Below, piece after piece: positions 23,838 to 32,469 of a DNA stretch of 64,000 bases (the stretch's first letter is position 1; each line of letters starts with the position of its first letter). Origin of the DNA: Elusimicrobiaceae bacterium (GTDB lineage: Bacteria > Elusimicrobiota > Elusimicrobia > Elusimicrobiales > Elusimicrobiaceae); contig JAFXOI010000001.1 of the NCBI GenBank assembly GCA_017528825.1, forward strand, positions 149,411 through 213,410, written 5' to 3'. Below the pieces are notes generated by a model, which worked only from the letters and a program-made list of their open reading frames with translations, did not search any database and was not told where the DNA came from. The position numbers and the translations under genes are program-made.

Positions 23838-24926
23838 TCATTTATTATCTCCTTTTTTTAGTTGTTCTACAATAGAAGGAAGCAGTTGCGTAAGCTGTTC
23901 AATCACACTGACTTCCTTTTGTCGTCCGTCTATATTCTTCAAAACGGATATCAGTTCCGCTGGTTGGTAGTTACCATAAACGTTCAATGTAGTGGCCACT
24001 TCTTCATGACCAAAATTTTGGCTCACGGCCTTGATTTCTTTTCCATTCTGTGCTTTGCTTATAGCTAACTGAATGGCAAGGTGTCGGTACAAATGGGGAT
24101 GAAAGTATTTTAATCCGGCTTCTTCGGCACGTTGCTTCACTACACGCTGGATGTTAGTTCCATCCTTCCAAAACACGGGTTCCACTTCTAGGGCATCTTG
24201 GAAGCTCAGATTGCCTTCTTCTTTGCGGTTCTTGGAGCGTGGAAACATCGGATCCGTACCTACAAAACCGCGCTTATACAAATAGGCCACCCAATCCAGC
24301 ACATACTGCGCCATTTGTTCATCAAAGCGGAACATTTTGGAATAGATACGTTTGGTAAATTTGGTTTTTACACCGTCTTCCGGATTCTGATCCACCAGTA
24401 GGGTGTTTGCATCAAACGCTTTTAAGGATAAAGTGGCCACTGCTGAATCACGCATTCCTGTCAGGCACAGGAACGAAATCAGAGCACGATCCCGCTGATC
24501 CACTTCTGTAAGTGGCTGAATAGATTCCACCAGCTGCCTAACATCTTCCAAAGTCGGGATATGTTCTAGCTTTCCGGTTCTTAAAAGTTGCTTTTCTTTA
24601 TGGGAAAGGTTTAAATAGTCCACCGCATCCCGCTGGATTTTGCTCTTATACCCAGGTTGCCATGAAAGCCACTCAAAGAACTGTTTCATCTGCTTGATGC
24701 AGTTTGCATGAGTTGTTTTGGCTAACTTTTGAGCTTGCAAATACACCTTGAAATCAATGGCCTTCTGGGCATTGAATGTTTTGTAATCAGCGTGTTTGGT
24801 AAAGGCGTCGTACCTGGCAAGTGCTCTGCGAGCTACTTTAATACTGTCATCACCCAAACCTTTGGAATGGGTTAGATAGGTTTCATATTTACGTTTCATT
24901 TGTTCGTTTATGCTATTGTAAGTCAT
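23838..24926 (-). CDS. Tyrosine recombinase of island 2
   Basis: 362 residues from the ATG at 24926, which has AGGAG upstream; the longer upstream reading is rejected. A SAM-like core-binding domain (~5-110) precedes the catalytic domain: Arg in CLTGMRDSAVATL, HxxR as HPHLYRHLAIQ, and GHEEVATTLNVYGNY with the nucleophilic Tyr. Arrangement is that of phage/ICE integrases. It lies in a cluster of minus-strand genes with a serine recombinase; two recombinase classes side by side suggest a composite or layered island. Confidence 0.9.
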   Translation of the reverse strand: MTYNSINEQMKRKYETYLTHSKGLGDDSIKVARRALARYDAFTKHADYKTFNAQKAIDFKVYLQAQKLAKTTHANCIKQMKQFFEWLSWQPGYKSKIQRDAVDYLNLSHKEKQLLRTGKLEHIPTLEDVRQLVESIQPLTEVDQRDRALISFLCLTGMRDSAVATLSLKAFDANTLLVDQNPEDGVKTKFTKRIYSKMFRFDEQMAQYVLDWVAYLYKRGFVGTDPMFPRSKNRKEEGNLSFQDALEVEPVFWKDGTNIQRVVKQRAEEAGLKYFHPHLYRHLAIQLAISKAQNGKEIKAVSQNFGHEEVATTLNVYGNYQPAELISVLKNIDGRQKEVSVIEQLTQLLPSIVEQLKKGDNK

Positions 24927-25004
24927 GGTTTTTCTCCTGGTTTCTAATTTCATTATACTGACAGCATTTCACTAACGATCCATGCTGCACACTAATACTT
25001 AATG

Positions 25005-25460
25005 TCATATGGTATTCTCCTGTATTGTTTTTTGGTTTTCGGACTGATACTGCTTCATGATTTCCAACACTTCCGGTGTTTTAGTAGAACCGACACGGCT
25101 TATTTCGTTGCCACACGTTTCACATTTTCCTACAATTTGGAACTGCTGGTATTGGCCCATTTTCTTGTGGCTTGGTACGATCCGGACACAACCAGACACG
25201 CTTCGTTTGGGAGCATGGCAATGCATGCAAAAGAATTCATTCGGTTGTAGCGGTTGTTTCTGTGCCTTGCGTTGCTGAAACAAATACGTCTTCACTTCTT
25301 CCCCCTTAAACAGTAAAGGGAACGTGTCCGGCAACGCGGGCAGTCCATCTCTATGCCATGCTTGTACCGTACGCACATGTACCTTCAAAGTATCTGCTAA
25401 CTCTTGGGAAGTATAAGTTTTGTCCTTCTTAATCAAATGTATAGGCACTTTCTTACGCAT
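25005..25460 (-). CDS. HTH plus zinc-ribbon protein (recombination accessory factor candidate)
   Basis: 151 residues. The N-terminal ~55 residues are a MerR/excisionase-like HTH (TYTSQELADTLKVHVRTVQAWHRDG). The C-terminal part has two knuckles, CMHC at ~79 and CETCG at ~114, forming a zinc ribbon. It sits just upstream of the tyrosine recombinase on the same strand and overlaps the preceding small gene by 8 bases. A role as directionality factor or transcription regulator is inferred from the fold and location. Confidence 0.65.
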   Translation of the reverse strand: MRKKVPIHLIKKDKTYTSQELADTLKVHVRTVQAWHRDGLPALPDTFPLLFKGEEVKTYLFQQRKAQKQPLQPNEFFCMHCHAPKRSVSGCVRIVPSHKKMGQYQQFQIVGKCETCGNEISRVGSTKTPEVLEIMKQYQSENQKTIQENTI

Positions 25461-25641
25461 ATTTTATCCTCAACTGACGTAACAACATTTCTAAACCGAT
25501 CATATTTCTGGCAATCTGGGCACACTCTTCATCACTCAAATCTCTACCAGCAAGCGGCTGAAACAGCTGTCTTGTCTTATCTAAAAACTCTTCGCTGAAT
25601 GAAGTTAAATTTTCAGCGGAGTACGTCTGATCTTTACTCAT
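25453..25641 (-). CDS. Small helical protein, 62 aa
   Basis: 62 residues from the ATG at 25641 (SKDQTYSAENLTSFSEEFLDKT start); a longer frame to 25671 is possible. Acidic and helical, no family recognised. It overlaps the HTH/zinc-ribbon gene by 8 bases, which suggests translational coupling. A TACTAT hexamer ends 5 bases before the ATG, consistent with a nearly leaderless mRNA. Confidence 0.55.
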   Translation of the reverse strand: MSKDQTYSAENLTSFSEEFLDKTRQLFQPLAGRDLSDEECAQIARNMIGLEMLLRQLRIKYA

Positions 25642-25853
25642 CTTGTATAGTAGGCAAAGGTTATAATTCATGTTTTGAAGGCCACTGACAGTATTTCAAT
25701 GGCACAACACGGAACCTTCTACCTTCCTATAATCAACCTAAGTGTTCAAAAAAATCCCCCACCGTCGGAGAAATGTCCTTTTTTCAAAAACACCAAAGAC
25801 CTGTTTTTGCGCCTTTTAAGGAGGTTGTAAGCATTTAACTGGTGTCTTGAACT

Positions 25854-25893
25854 GATTTTTACCCCTCTATATTCAATCCATCTGTTCTAAATG
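25854..25893. repeat. Third copy of the CCATCTGTTCT repeat
   Basis: ACCCCT-TATAT-AATCCATCTGTTCT here resembles 7431-7471 in element 1 (ACCCCTATATATATAAATCATCTGTTCT with small gaps). Lies 60-100 bp upstream of the promoter of RNA copy C. Shared sequence between two unrelated islands suggests a common factor. Confidence 0.4.
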
Positions 25894-25954
25894 ATTTTTT
25901 TGGCCTACAAAACACAACCAAACATGGGAATTTATACGCATCTGGGTACAGGTT

Positions 25955-26291
25955 TGCTAAAATGGAAGTATCACATTAAATTTGCAAAGGAGATAAAACA
26001 GAACAGCCCGAACTGGGCATAAACTTTTTTACTGTTTTTGGGATCCTGCTGGAAGAGTAGGATAGCTATTGGGAAACCAATATCTAAGCTCACCAAAACA
26101 GCCAATTTAAGCATAGACACTGAGAGCTGATCCCTTTCGGTGCTTATGCCGAAAATGCTTCTTGCCGTCTGCAAAGACGGCAAGGGGTTACGGCTGTTTA
26201 TATCCGGGGCTGAGCTTAGACCTGGACGTAATACAGCCGTTTTTATATCCCCAAGCTGTCCGCTTTTCCTTTGGATTCCGCCCATATATTT
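25955..26291 (+). promoter_or_regulatory. Promoter and leader of methylase/helicase operon (RNA copy C)
   Basis: An extended -10 (TGC TAAAAT, 25955-25963) predicts a start near 25970 and a ~320-nt leader. The first 60 nt contain AAAGGAG and an AGCCC-GAACT-GGGCA hairpin; then comes the structured RNA (26032-26244) and a ~45-nt stretch to the ATG, with no strong Shine-Dalgarno. Confidence 0.65.
26032..26244 (+). ncRNA. Structured leader RNA, copy C (upstream of defence operon)
   Basis: Same order of parts as copies A and B: CTGTTTTTGG, hairpin 1 (AUCCUGCU/AGUAGGAU), hairpin 2 UAUUGG-GAAA-CCAAUA, segment CUAAGCUCA, then CCAAAACAGCC, a GCAUA/UAUGC stem, a 10-bp GCAA-capped stem CUUGCCGUCU/AGACGGCAAG, UACGGCUGUUUA, UGAGCUUAG, and ACAGCCGUUUUU. 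CUAAGCUCA pairs with UGAGCUUAG (9 bp). AAACAGCC can pair with GGCUGUUU (8 bp), competing with the 3' ACAGCCGU hairpin that precedes the U-run. The bases differ from A and B but the pairing is kept. Confidence 0.75.
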
Positions 26292-26948
26292 ATGACGGAA
26301 CGAAAGGAACAACAAATCAAAAGCGAGAAACGCGTGGCCGACTTTGGCGAAGTGCTCACCGCACGCCGTGAAGTGGAAGCCATGCTGGACCTGGTCAAAA
26401 ATGAATCGGAACGCATAGACAGCCGCTTCTTGGAGCCCGCATGCGGCACGGGGAACTTCCTTACTGCCATATTGGAACGCAAGCTCAAAACTTTACGGGC
26501 ACGCTACCGCACTAAACGGGCCGACTTTGAAGCCCAACTGCTCTCCGCCTTAGGCAGCATCTACGGCATTGACTTATTAGAAGACAACGTCAAAGAATCC
26601 CGCCAACGCCTTTTTGATATGGCCGTACAGTGCTACAAAGATTCCCTGCGTAAGAAACCCGATGAAGCATTTCAAAACATCATCCGCTTTGTACTAAGTA
26701 AGAACATTCTGCAAGGTGATTCATTAAACGGAATAGACAAAATCACGTTCACCCAGTGGACACTGCTCGGCTACCGATTTAATAGGGAAGAGTACGCTTT
26801 CCAAGCATTAAACAATAAACCGGAAGACGGACTGGACTTGTTCGGCACGTCTTCCTTAAACGAAAAACAGCAACCCGTGTACATTCCGCAAGCTGTTAAA
26901 CGTTACCCGCCTGTACATTACCGCAAATTATTGGAGGAAACTAAATGA
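26292..26948 (+). CDS. N6-adenine-type DNA methylase-like protein, motif I only
   Basis: 218 residues from ATG 26292. Contains VADFGEVLTARREVEAMLD (the target-region lead-in of N6-adenine methylases), the SAM-binding motif I LEPACGTGNFL (47-57) and IYGIDLLEDNV. The catalytic NPPY/F motif IV is not found, and the protein is shorter than a full enzyme. It overlaps the next gene (a full NPPY protein) by 4 bases, so the two are coupled and may form one split or heteromeric methylase. GC- and codon-richer than the recombinase cluster before it. Role in modification inferred. Confidence 0.78.
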   Translation: MTERKEQQIKSEKRVADFGEVLTARREVEAMLDLVKNESERIDSRFLEPACGTGNFLTAILERKLKTLRARYRTKRADFEAQLLSALGSIYGIDLLEDNVKESRQRLFDMAVQCYKDSLRKKPDEAFQNIIRFVLSKNILQGDSLNGIDKITFTQWTLLGYRFNREEYAFQALNNKPEDGLDLFGTSSLNEKQQPVYIPQAVKRYPPVHYRKLLEETK

Positions 26949-28495
26949 CGTTCTTAAAAGAATTGCACAAGCCGGACATTTTGGACTGCATTGCCCACTT
27001 GTCTTCCGACGAAGTATTCACACCACCCAAGCTGGTAAATGAAATGCTGGATATGCTTCCGCCCGAACTGTTCCGAAGTACGGAAACAAAGTTTTTGGAT
27101 CCTGGTTGCAAATCCGGCGTGTTCCTGCGGGAAATTGCCAAACGCTTGATTGAAGGCGAAAAAGAACTCATTCCCGACCTGGAAAAGCGGATCCGGCACA
27201 TCTTTACAAACCAATTGTACGGGCTGGCTATTACGGAGCTGACAGGGCTTTTGGCACGGCGTTCCACTTACTGTTCCAAGAAAGCAGATGGGGAATACTC
27301 CATTTGTACATTTAGCACACCGGACGGCAACATTGACTATACTCGCACGGAACACGTCTGGGAAAACGGCAAATGCACCTTATGCGGGGCCAGCCAAAGC
27401 CAGTACGACCGTGGCGACATTTTAGAAACCCACGCATACAGTTTTATTCACTGCGACGAAGAACACAACAAAACAGTTTTCAAGAGGTTAAAAGATATGA
27501 AATTTGACGTAATTATCGGCAATCCGCCGTATCAACTAAGTGATGGTGGAGCACAAGCAAGTGCCAGCCCGATTTATCAGTTATTTGTAGAACAAGCCAA
27601 ACGACTAAACCCGCGGTATCTAACCATGATTATACCTTCCCGCTGGATGACTGGGGGCAAAGGATTGGATGCTTTCCGAAGCACGATGATTCATGATAAA
27701 CATTTCAAAACATTACACGATTTTGCAGATTCAAATGAGTGTTTCAGAGGGGTAGATATTAAAGGTGGTGTGTGTTATTTCTTGTGGACACGCGATTCTG
27801 AACAAAAGTGCGACATTTACCGACATGATATAAACGGTGTTAGCCATTCAAAACGCTACTTGGTAGAAGAAGGAGATGACATTTTTATCCGGTGTAATCA
27901 ACTTATTCCCATCAAAGATAAAGTCCAAGCCAAACAAGAAGAAAGTTTTATGAGTTTGGTATCAGCCATGAAACCTTATGGACTACGCGGAGATGTATTT
28001 GAACACCCAATCAAATATGACTTGCCAAAAATGGGGTGCAGAAGAATTAAAGACGGATACGAAGTTGTGGGATTATGCCACCTAAGACGAGAATCACGTT
28101 TTATTCCGCCCGATTATCCCATCCCACAACGTAATATGCTCCATGATTATAAAATTTTTATGACACGCAATTATGGATGTGGCGAGATAGGAGAAGTACC
28201 AGCCACGCCAGTCCTGGCCACGCCAGGAATGTTATGCACCGAAACATTCATTCAGATTGGGCCCTTCAAAACCCAAAAGGAAATGGAGAACTGTTTTAGT
28301 TATATTAAAACCAAATTCTTCCGTTGCATGGTAGGTATTAGAAAACAGGACCAAGGAGCTGGAAGGGCTGTTTATAAATATGTGCCAATGCAAGATTTTA
28401 GCGAACCGTGGACGGATGCCAAGTTATACAAAAAGTACGGACTGACGAAGGACGAAATCAACTTTATAGAGTCCATGATTAAGCCGATGGAATAG
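26945..28495 (+). CDS. Eco57I-type DNA methyltransferase
   Basis: 516 residues. Motif I variant FLDPGCKSGVFL (50-61), catalytic DVIIGNPPYQLSDGG with NPPY at 193-196, and the downstream MIIPSRWMTGG segment as in Eco57I/Mmel-type N6-adenine methylases. A CTLCG pair within an inserted region (~144) may bind zinc. The C-terminal ~230 residues likely recognise target DNA (SLVSAMKPYGLRGD onward). Starts within the upstream methylase-like gene (ATGA overlap) and ends 9 bases before the helicase gene. Expected to protect host DNA in a restriction-modification system; sequence specificity unknown. Confidence 0.88.
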   Translation: MTFLKELHKPDILDCIAHLSSDEVFTPPKLVNEMLDMLPPELFRSTETKFLDPGCKSGVFLREIAKRLIEGEKELIPDLEKRIRHIFTNQLYGLAITELTGLLARRSTYCSKKADGEYSICTFSTPDGNIDYTRTEHVWENGKCTLCGASQSQYDRGDILETHAYSFIHCDEEHNKTVFKRLKDMKFDVIIGNPPYQLSDGGAQASASPIYQLFVEQAKRLNPRYLTMIIPSRWMTGGKGLDAFRSTMIHDKHFKTLHDFADSNECFRGVDIKGGVCYFLWTRDSEQKCDIYRHDINGVSHSKRYLVEEGDDIFIRCNQLIPIKDKVQAKQEESFMSLVSAMKPYGLRGDVFEHPIKYDLPKMGCRRIKDGYEVVGLCHLRRESRFIPPDYPIPQRNMLHDYKIFMTRNYGCGEIGEVPATPVLATPGMLCTETFIQIGPFKTQKEMENCFSYIKTKFFRCMVGIRKQDQGAGRAVYKYVPMQDFSEPWTDAKLYKKYGLTKDEINFIESMIKPME

Positions 28496-28504
28496 GAGAA
28501 CCCC

Positions 28505-31030
28505 ATGCCCGAATTATTGAACAGCCACAAGATTCCACAAATATATGTCTATACGGAACCGCAATATAAGACCGCCGACTGGGAAGGCAAACGCAATGGC
28601 CGTGGGTTCCTAAAAATTGGATTCACTACCGGCAATGTAGTGGACCGGATCCGACAACAATTCCCTACCCATAAACCCGTGGATAACCCCTTTGAAGTGC
28701 TATTGGAAGACGTTGCCATCCGCAAAGACGGCACGTTCTTTACTGATAAGGATGTGCACCGCATCCTGCGTAAAAACGGGGCAGAAGAACGCACCACGCA
28801 AGGCAAGCATACAGAATGGTTTGAATGTACGTTGGAAGAGGTGGAACAGGCCATCTTTGCCGTTAAAAACCACAAAACCACTATCACCGAACGCCGGATG
28901 GATTTTGCCATGCGGCCCGAACAAGCCCAAGCGGTCAAAGTTACTAGCGAATACTTCAAAAACTTTTCCTATGAGCGGGAACACAAAACACCGCACTTCC
29001 TGTGGAACGCCAAAATGCGGTTTGGCAAAACATTTACCGCGTACCAATTAGCCAAAGAGATGGGCTGGAAAAAGGTGCTGGTGCTTACATTTAAGCCAGC
29101 GGTGCAAAATTCGTGGGAATCGGATCTAGTCAGCCATGTGGATTTCAAGGACTGGCAATTCGTTTCCCGTACCGGAACACAATATAATGAAATAGATCCC
29201 AAGAAGCCGTTTGTGTGGTTTGCCAGCTTCCAAGACGTACTGCAAAAAACGGATGCGGGCGGTATTAAACCGCGTAATGAAGAGATTCACTGTATAAACT
29301 GGGATTGCATTATACTGGACGAATACCACTTTGGGGCCTGGCGTGAAAACGCAAAGGATCTGTACGATGCCGAAGACAAAGCAGAACAGAAAAAACAAGA
29401 CGGCGACGGCTTGGAATACTACGATGAAGAGCAGATGCCACTAACCACCAGTGCTTATTTGTACCTGTCCGGCACGCCGTTCCGTGCGTTAAACAACGGT
29501 GAGTTTTTAGAAGACCAAATCTTCAACTGGACTTATACCGACGAACAACGCGAGAAAAACAACTGGGATCCCAAACAAGGAGAAAACCCGTACTTGGAGC
29601 TTCCCCAAATGGTGATGATGACCTACCAAATGCCGGAAGAAATACGTTCCATTGCCTTGCTGGGTGAGTATAACGAATTTGACCTGAACGAGTTTTTCAA
29701 AGCAAAAGAAGAAGGTTCCGTGTGTAAATTTGTGCACGAAGCAGAAGTGGCCGACTGGCTAAATTTGATCCGTGGTCAATACAAACCCACCACCTTAGAT
29801 GAACTGAAAATCGGCAAGAAACCGCCGATGCCATATTCCGACGTGCGTTTGCTCAGTGCCCTAAGCCATACATTTTGGTTTTTGCCGTCCGTGGCCAGCT
29901 GCAAAGCAATGGGTACGTTACTAAGCAAGCATCCGGTTTATAAAGAATATAAGGTGATTGTCTGTGCCGGAAATGAAGCCGGAATGGGCGTGGATGCCCT
30001 GGAACCTGTCCGGCGTGCCATCGGCAAAGGGTTTGACACAAAAACGATCACGCTCTCCTGTGGGAAACTTACCACAGGTGTAACAGTGCCGGAATGGGGC
30101 GGGATTTTTATGCTGCGTAATACGTCCAGCCCAGAAACTTATTTTCAATCGGCCTTCCGTGTGCAATCTCCCTGGACGGTTAAAAATCCGGACGGAACGA
30201 ACCCAAATGAAAAAGGTATTGTGAAAGATACCTGTTATGTGTTTGACTTCGCACCGGATCGGGCATTGAGCCAGATTGCCGAATACAGTGCACGCTTAAA
30301 CGCAAACAGTAAGGAATCGCCGGAAAAGCGTGTGGAAGAGTTTATCAACTTCCTGCCCGTGCTCTGTTATGACGGCAGCACTATGGAACTAATCAACGCC
30401 AGCGAGCTGCTGGACTTGGTTATCTCCGGCACGGCATCTTCCATGCTGGCACGGCGTTGGCAAAGTGCCTTACTTGTAAATGTGGACAACCCGACCTTGC
30501 TCAAACTGATGGAAAACGACAAGGCCATGGATGCTTTATCTCGCATTGAAGGGTTCCGTAATTTGAATAAGGACATCACAACGCTAGTGAACAAGTCCGA
30601 AGCACTTAAAAAAGCTAAGCAAGAGAACAAAGAAGAACTTTCAAAGAAAGAAAAGAAGGAACTAACACAAGAAGAAAAAGAAATTAAATCCAAACGAAAA
30701 GAGATACAAGAAAAGCTACTCAAATTCGCAACTAGGATCCCCGTGTTTATGTATTTGACGGACTACCGCGAACAAACCTTGCAAGACGTAATCACCCAGC
30801 TGGAACCGGAACTCTTCCAGAAGGTAACGGGCTTAACAATACCGGACTTTGAACTGCTGGTCAATATAGGCATCTTTAACGAGCAGATCATGAACTCGGC
30901 CGTGTTTGCGTTCCGGCGTTATGAGGAAGCCAGCTTGTCCTATACTGGGCTGACCAAGCACCAAGAACTGCTGATTGGTGGTTTTAACACAAAGATAGAG
31001 CGTACGGAATGGGAAAACATGGGGATGTAA
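28505..31030 (+). CDS. GIY-YIG nuclease-SF2 helicase fusion (restriction subunit candidate)
   Basis: 841 residues. The N-terminal ~120 residues look like a T5orf172/GIY-YIG nuclease (IYVYTEPQ...GFLKIGFTTGNVVDRIRQQ). A superfamily-2 helicase follows: Walker A variant MRFGKT (171-176), DEYH box (272-275), SGTPF motif III (322-326), and a C-terminal RecA domain with GKLTTGVTVPEWGG and ETYFQSAFRVQSPW. A Lys/Glu-rich coiled coil (~700-740) precedes the last domain. AGGAGAA precedes the ATG. With the two upstream methylase genes it forms an operon resembling a type III/ISP-like restriction system in which cleavage is by GIY-YIG. Function inferred. Confidence 0.85.
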   Translation: MPELLNSHKIPQIYVYTEPQYKTADWEGKRNGRGFLKIGFTTGNVVDRIRQQFPTHKPVDNPFEVLLEDVAIRKDGTFFTDKDVHRILRKNGAEERTTQGKHTEWFECTLEEVEQAIFAVKNHKTTITERRMDFAMRPEQAQAVKVTSEYFKNFSYEREHKTPHFLWNAKMRFGKTFTAYQLAKEMGWKKVLVLTFKPAVQNSWESDLVSHVDFKDWQFVSRTGTQYNEIDPKKPFVWFASFQDVLQKTDAGGIKPRNEEIHCINWDCIILDEYHFGAWRENAKDLYDAEDKAEQKKQDGDGLEYYDEEQMPLTTSAYLYLSGTPFRALNNGEFLEDQIFNWTYTDEQREKNNWDPKQGENPYLELPQMVMMTYQMPEEIRSIALLGEYNEFDLNEFFKAKEEGSVCKFVHEAEVADWLNLIRGQYKPTTLDELKIGKKPPMPYSDVRLLSALSHTFWFLPSVASCKAMGTLLSKHPVYKEYKVIVCAGNEAGMGVDALEPVRRAIGKGFDTKTITLSCGKLTTGVTVPEWGGIFMLRNTSSPETYFQSAFRVQSPWTVKNPDGTNPNEKGIVKDTCYVFDFAPDRALSQIAEYSARLNANSKESPEKRVEEFINFLPVLCYDGSTMELINASELLDLVISGTASSMLARRWQSALLVNVDNPTLLKLMENDKAMDALSRIEGFRNLNKDITTLVNKSEALKKAKQENKEELSKKEKKELTQEEKEIKSKRKEIQEKLLKFATRIPVFMYLTDYREQTLQDVITQLEPELFQKVTGLTIPDFELLVNIGIFNEQIMNSAVFAFRRYEEASLSYTGLTKHQELLIGGFNTKIERTEWENMGM

Positions 31031-31053
31031 AACACGCCTATTCTTTCGCGATT

Positions 31054-31087
31054 AGCCACCAAACACATACCTGTTTGGTGGCTTTTT
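31054..31087 (+). terminator. Terminator of methylase/helicase operon
   Basis: A perfect 12-bp stem AGCCACCAAACA/TGTTTGGTGGCT with a 6-base loop and T-tract. Confidence 0.92.
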
Positions 31088-31093
31088 ACTTAA

Positions 31094-31178
31094 ATAAACA
31101 GAAAATACGTTTATATTGACTTTTTATTTGCTTTTATGCTATGCTATTAGTACAAAGATAAACAGAAAATATGTTTAT
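31094..31178 (+). promoter_or_regulatory. Promoter of ATPase-TOPRIM pair flanked by twin operators
   Basis: TTGACT (31116-31121) and an extended -10 TGC TATGCT (31137-31145) with 18-base spacing. Two near-identical 21-bp palindromic sites, ATAAAC-N9-GTTTAT, lie at 31094-31114 (just before the -35) and 31158-31178 (at the transcript start), 64 bp apart. This arrangement suits a repressor that bridges or flanks the promoter. The regulator is not identified. Confidence 0.7.
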
Positions 31179-31194
31179 TTAACGGAGGAGCTAA

Positions 31195-32469
31195 ATGTTT
31201 AAGTCATTTAAGGTTGTGAATTTCAAATCAATTTTGGAAACAACAGTGCCGCTAACCTATATGGAAAAGAAGGCACCCAATGGCTATAAAGAAAAAGAAA
31301 CGATTCCCTTTTTAGAAGCTGGAAGAGATAGAGTCGTACCGCTTTTGATGCTTTTCGGCGCAAACGCTTCGGGTAAAACAAACCTTGTTGCTGCGTTTTC
31401 TTGTTATCTTCATATATTGCGGGAAGGTATCAAAGGAAAATTTATTCCAAACAAACTAAACAAAAAATACAATACTACTACCTTTGAGTTGAATTTTATC
31501 TGGAAGGGAGCGGAGTACACACACTTTATTGAGTACGATCAAACACACATTATTAAAGAAAAATTTACCCGCCAAAAGAAGGTGCTGTTTGAAATACAAG
31601 GCCATAAATTCGTAACACAAACCATTGAAACAAAAGGATACGGGCTAACGGAATTTAACAATATTCTTTCCGTGGAATGTTCAGAAGGAGATATGCAAAT
31701 CCACTCTTTCTTAACCAAACTAACCGGACGACTTCCAGGTCTTGATCAAAACATCTCTGGGGCATGTCAATACTTGATTATAGATACGCGAGTAATTACT
31801 CTTGGAAATACATTGCATCCTTCCATGATATTTGATGCGTTCAAAGGTTTGGGTATATCTTTTGACGAGGCCTTTGCCGAAATAACCCACATTCTCCAAC
31901 TTCTGGATCTGACAATCACACGTTTAGAGCTGATTCAAGAAGAAAAAACGATTCCGTTTTTGCCACCAGTAACGGTAGCTCCCGCATCGTTTTATGTTGA
32001 AAAAGAATCGCACCAACTCAAACAGCGGTTAGATCGTATCATTTCGTTCCACAAGGACATTGAAGGAAAAGAAATCCCTTTTGAGTTTTTCCAAGAAGAA
32101 TCGCAGGGAACAATCCGCTTATTTTCTATTATCGGCACCTTTATTTTAGCCATCAAAAGAGGCGGCGTCCTTATTTGGGATGAATTGGATGCTTCGTTGC
32201 ACCCTTGTTTGTTAAAAGAATTATTACAGATGTTCAAATCCAAACGGTATAATACAATGAATGCCCAACTAATTACATCTTTACATGATCCCTACATATT
32301 GGAAGATGAAAATGTGCGGGTATCTGATATTGCGGTTATTAACAACACTGTTTCCAAAGGCACTACTCTCACCCGTGTTGTTGATTTTGACAATGCCAGA
32401 AACGATGTCAATTTTCGTAAGCAATACTTAGAAGGGCATTACAGAGGGATTCCAAACGCTTACTTATGA
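31195..32469 (+). CDS. AAA/ABC-type ATPase of an abortive-infection pair (AbiLi/RloA or AriA-like)
   Basis: 424 residues. SMC/ABC-type ATPase: starts KSFKVVNFKSI, Walker A GANASGKTN (55-63), a helical insertion (~120-280), then a signature-like EESQGTIRLFSI and Walker B LIWDELDASLHP (~330). This is the AAA_21/RloA family that acts with a TOPRIM partner. GGAGGAG precedes the ATG. It overlaps the next gene by 4 bases (ATGA), as such toxin-like pairs do. Expected role: sensing infection and releasing or activating the TOPRIM nuclease. Distinguishing AbiL from PARIS-like systems is not possible by eye. Confidence 0.85.
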   Translation: MFKSFKVVNFKSILETTVPLTYMEKKAPNGYKEKETIPFLEAGRDRVVPLLMLFGANASGKTNLVAAFSCYLHILREGIKGKFIPNKLNKKYNTTTFELNFIWKGAEYTHFIEYDQTHIIKEKFTRQKKVLFEIQGHKFVTQTIETKGYGLTEFNNILSVECSEGDMQIHSFLTKLTGRLPGLDQNISGACQYLIIDTRVITLGNTLHPSMIFDAFKGLGISFDEAFAEITHILQLLDLTITRLELIQEEKTIPFLPPVTVAPASFYVEKESHQLKQRLDRIISFHKDIEGKEIPFEFFQEESQGTIRLFSIIGTFILAIKRGGVLIWDELDASLHPCLLKELLQMFKSKRYNTMNAQLITSLHDPYILEDENVRVSDIAVINNTVSKGTTLTRVVDFDNARNDVNFRKQYLEGHYRGIPNAYL

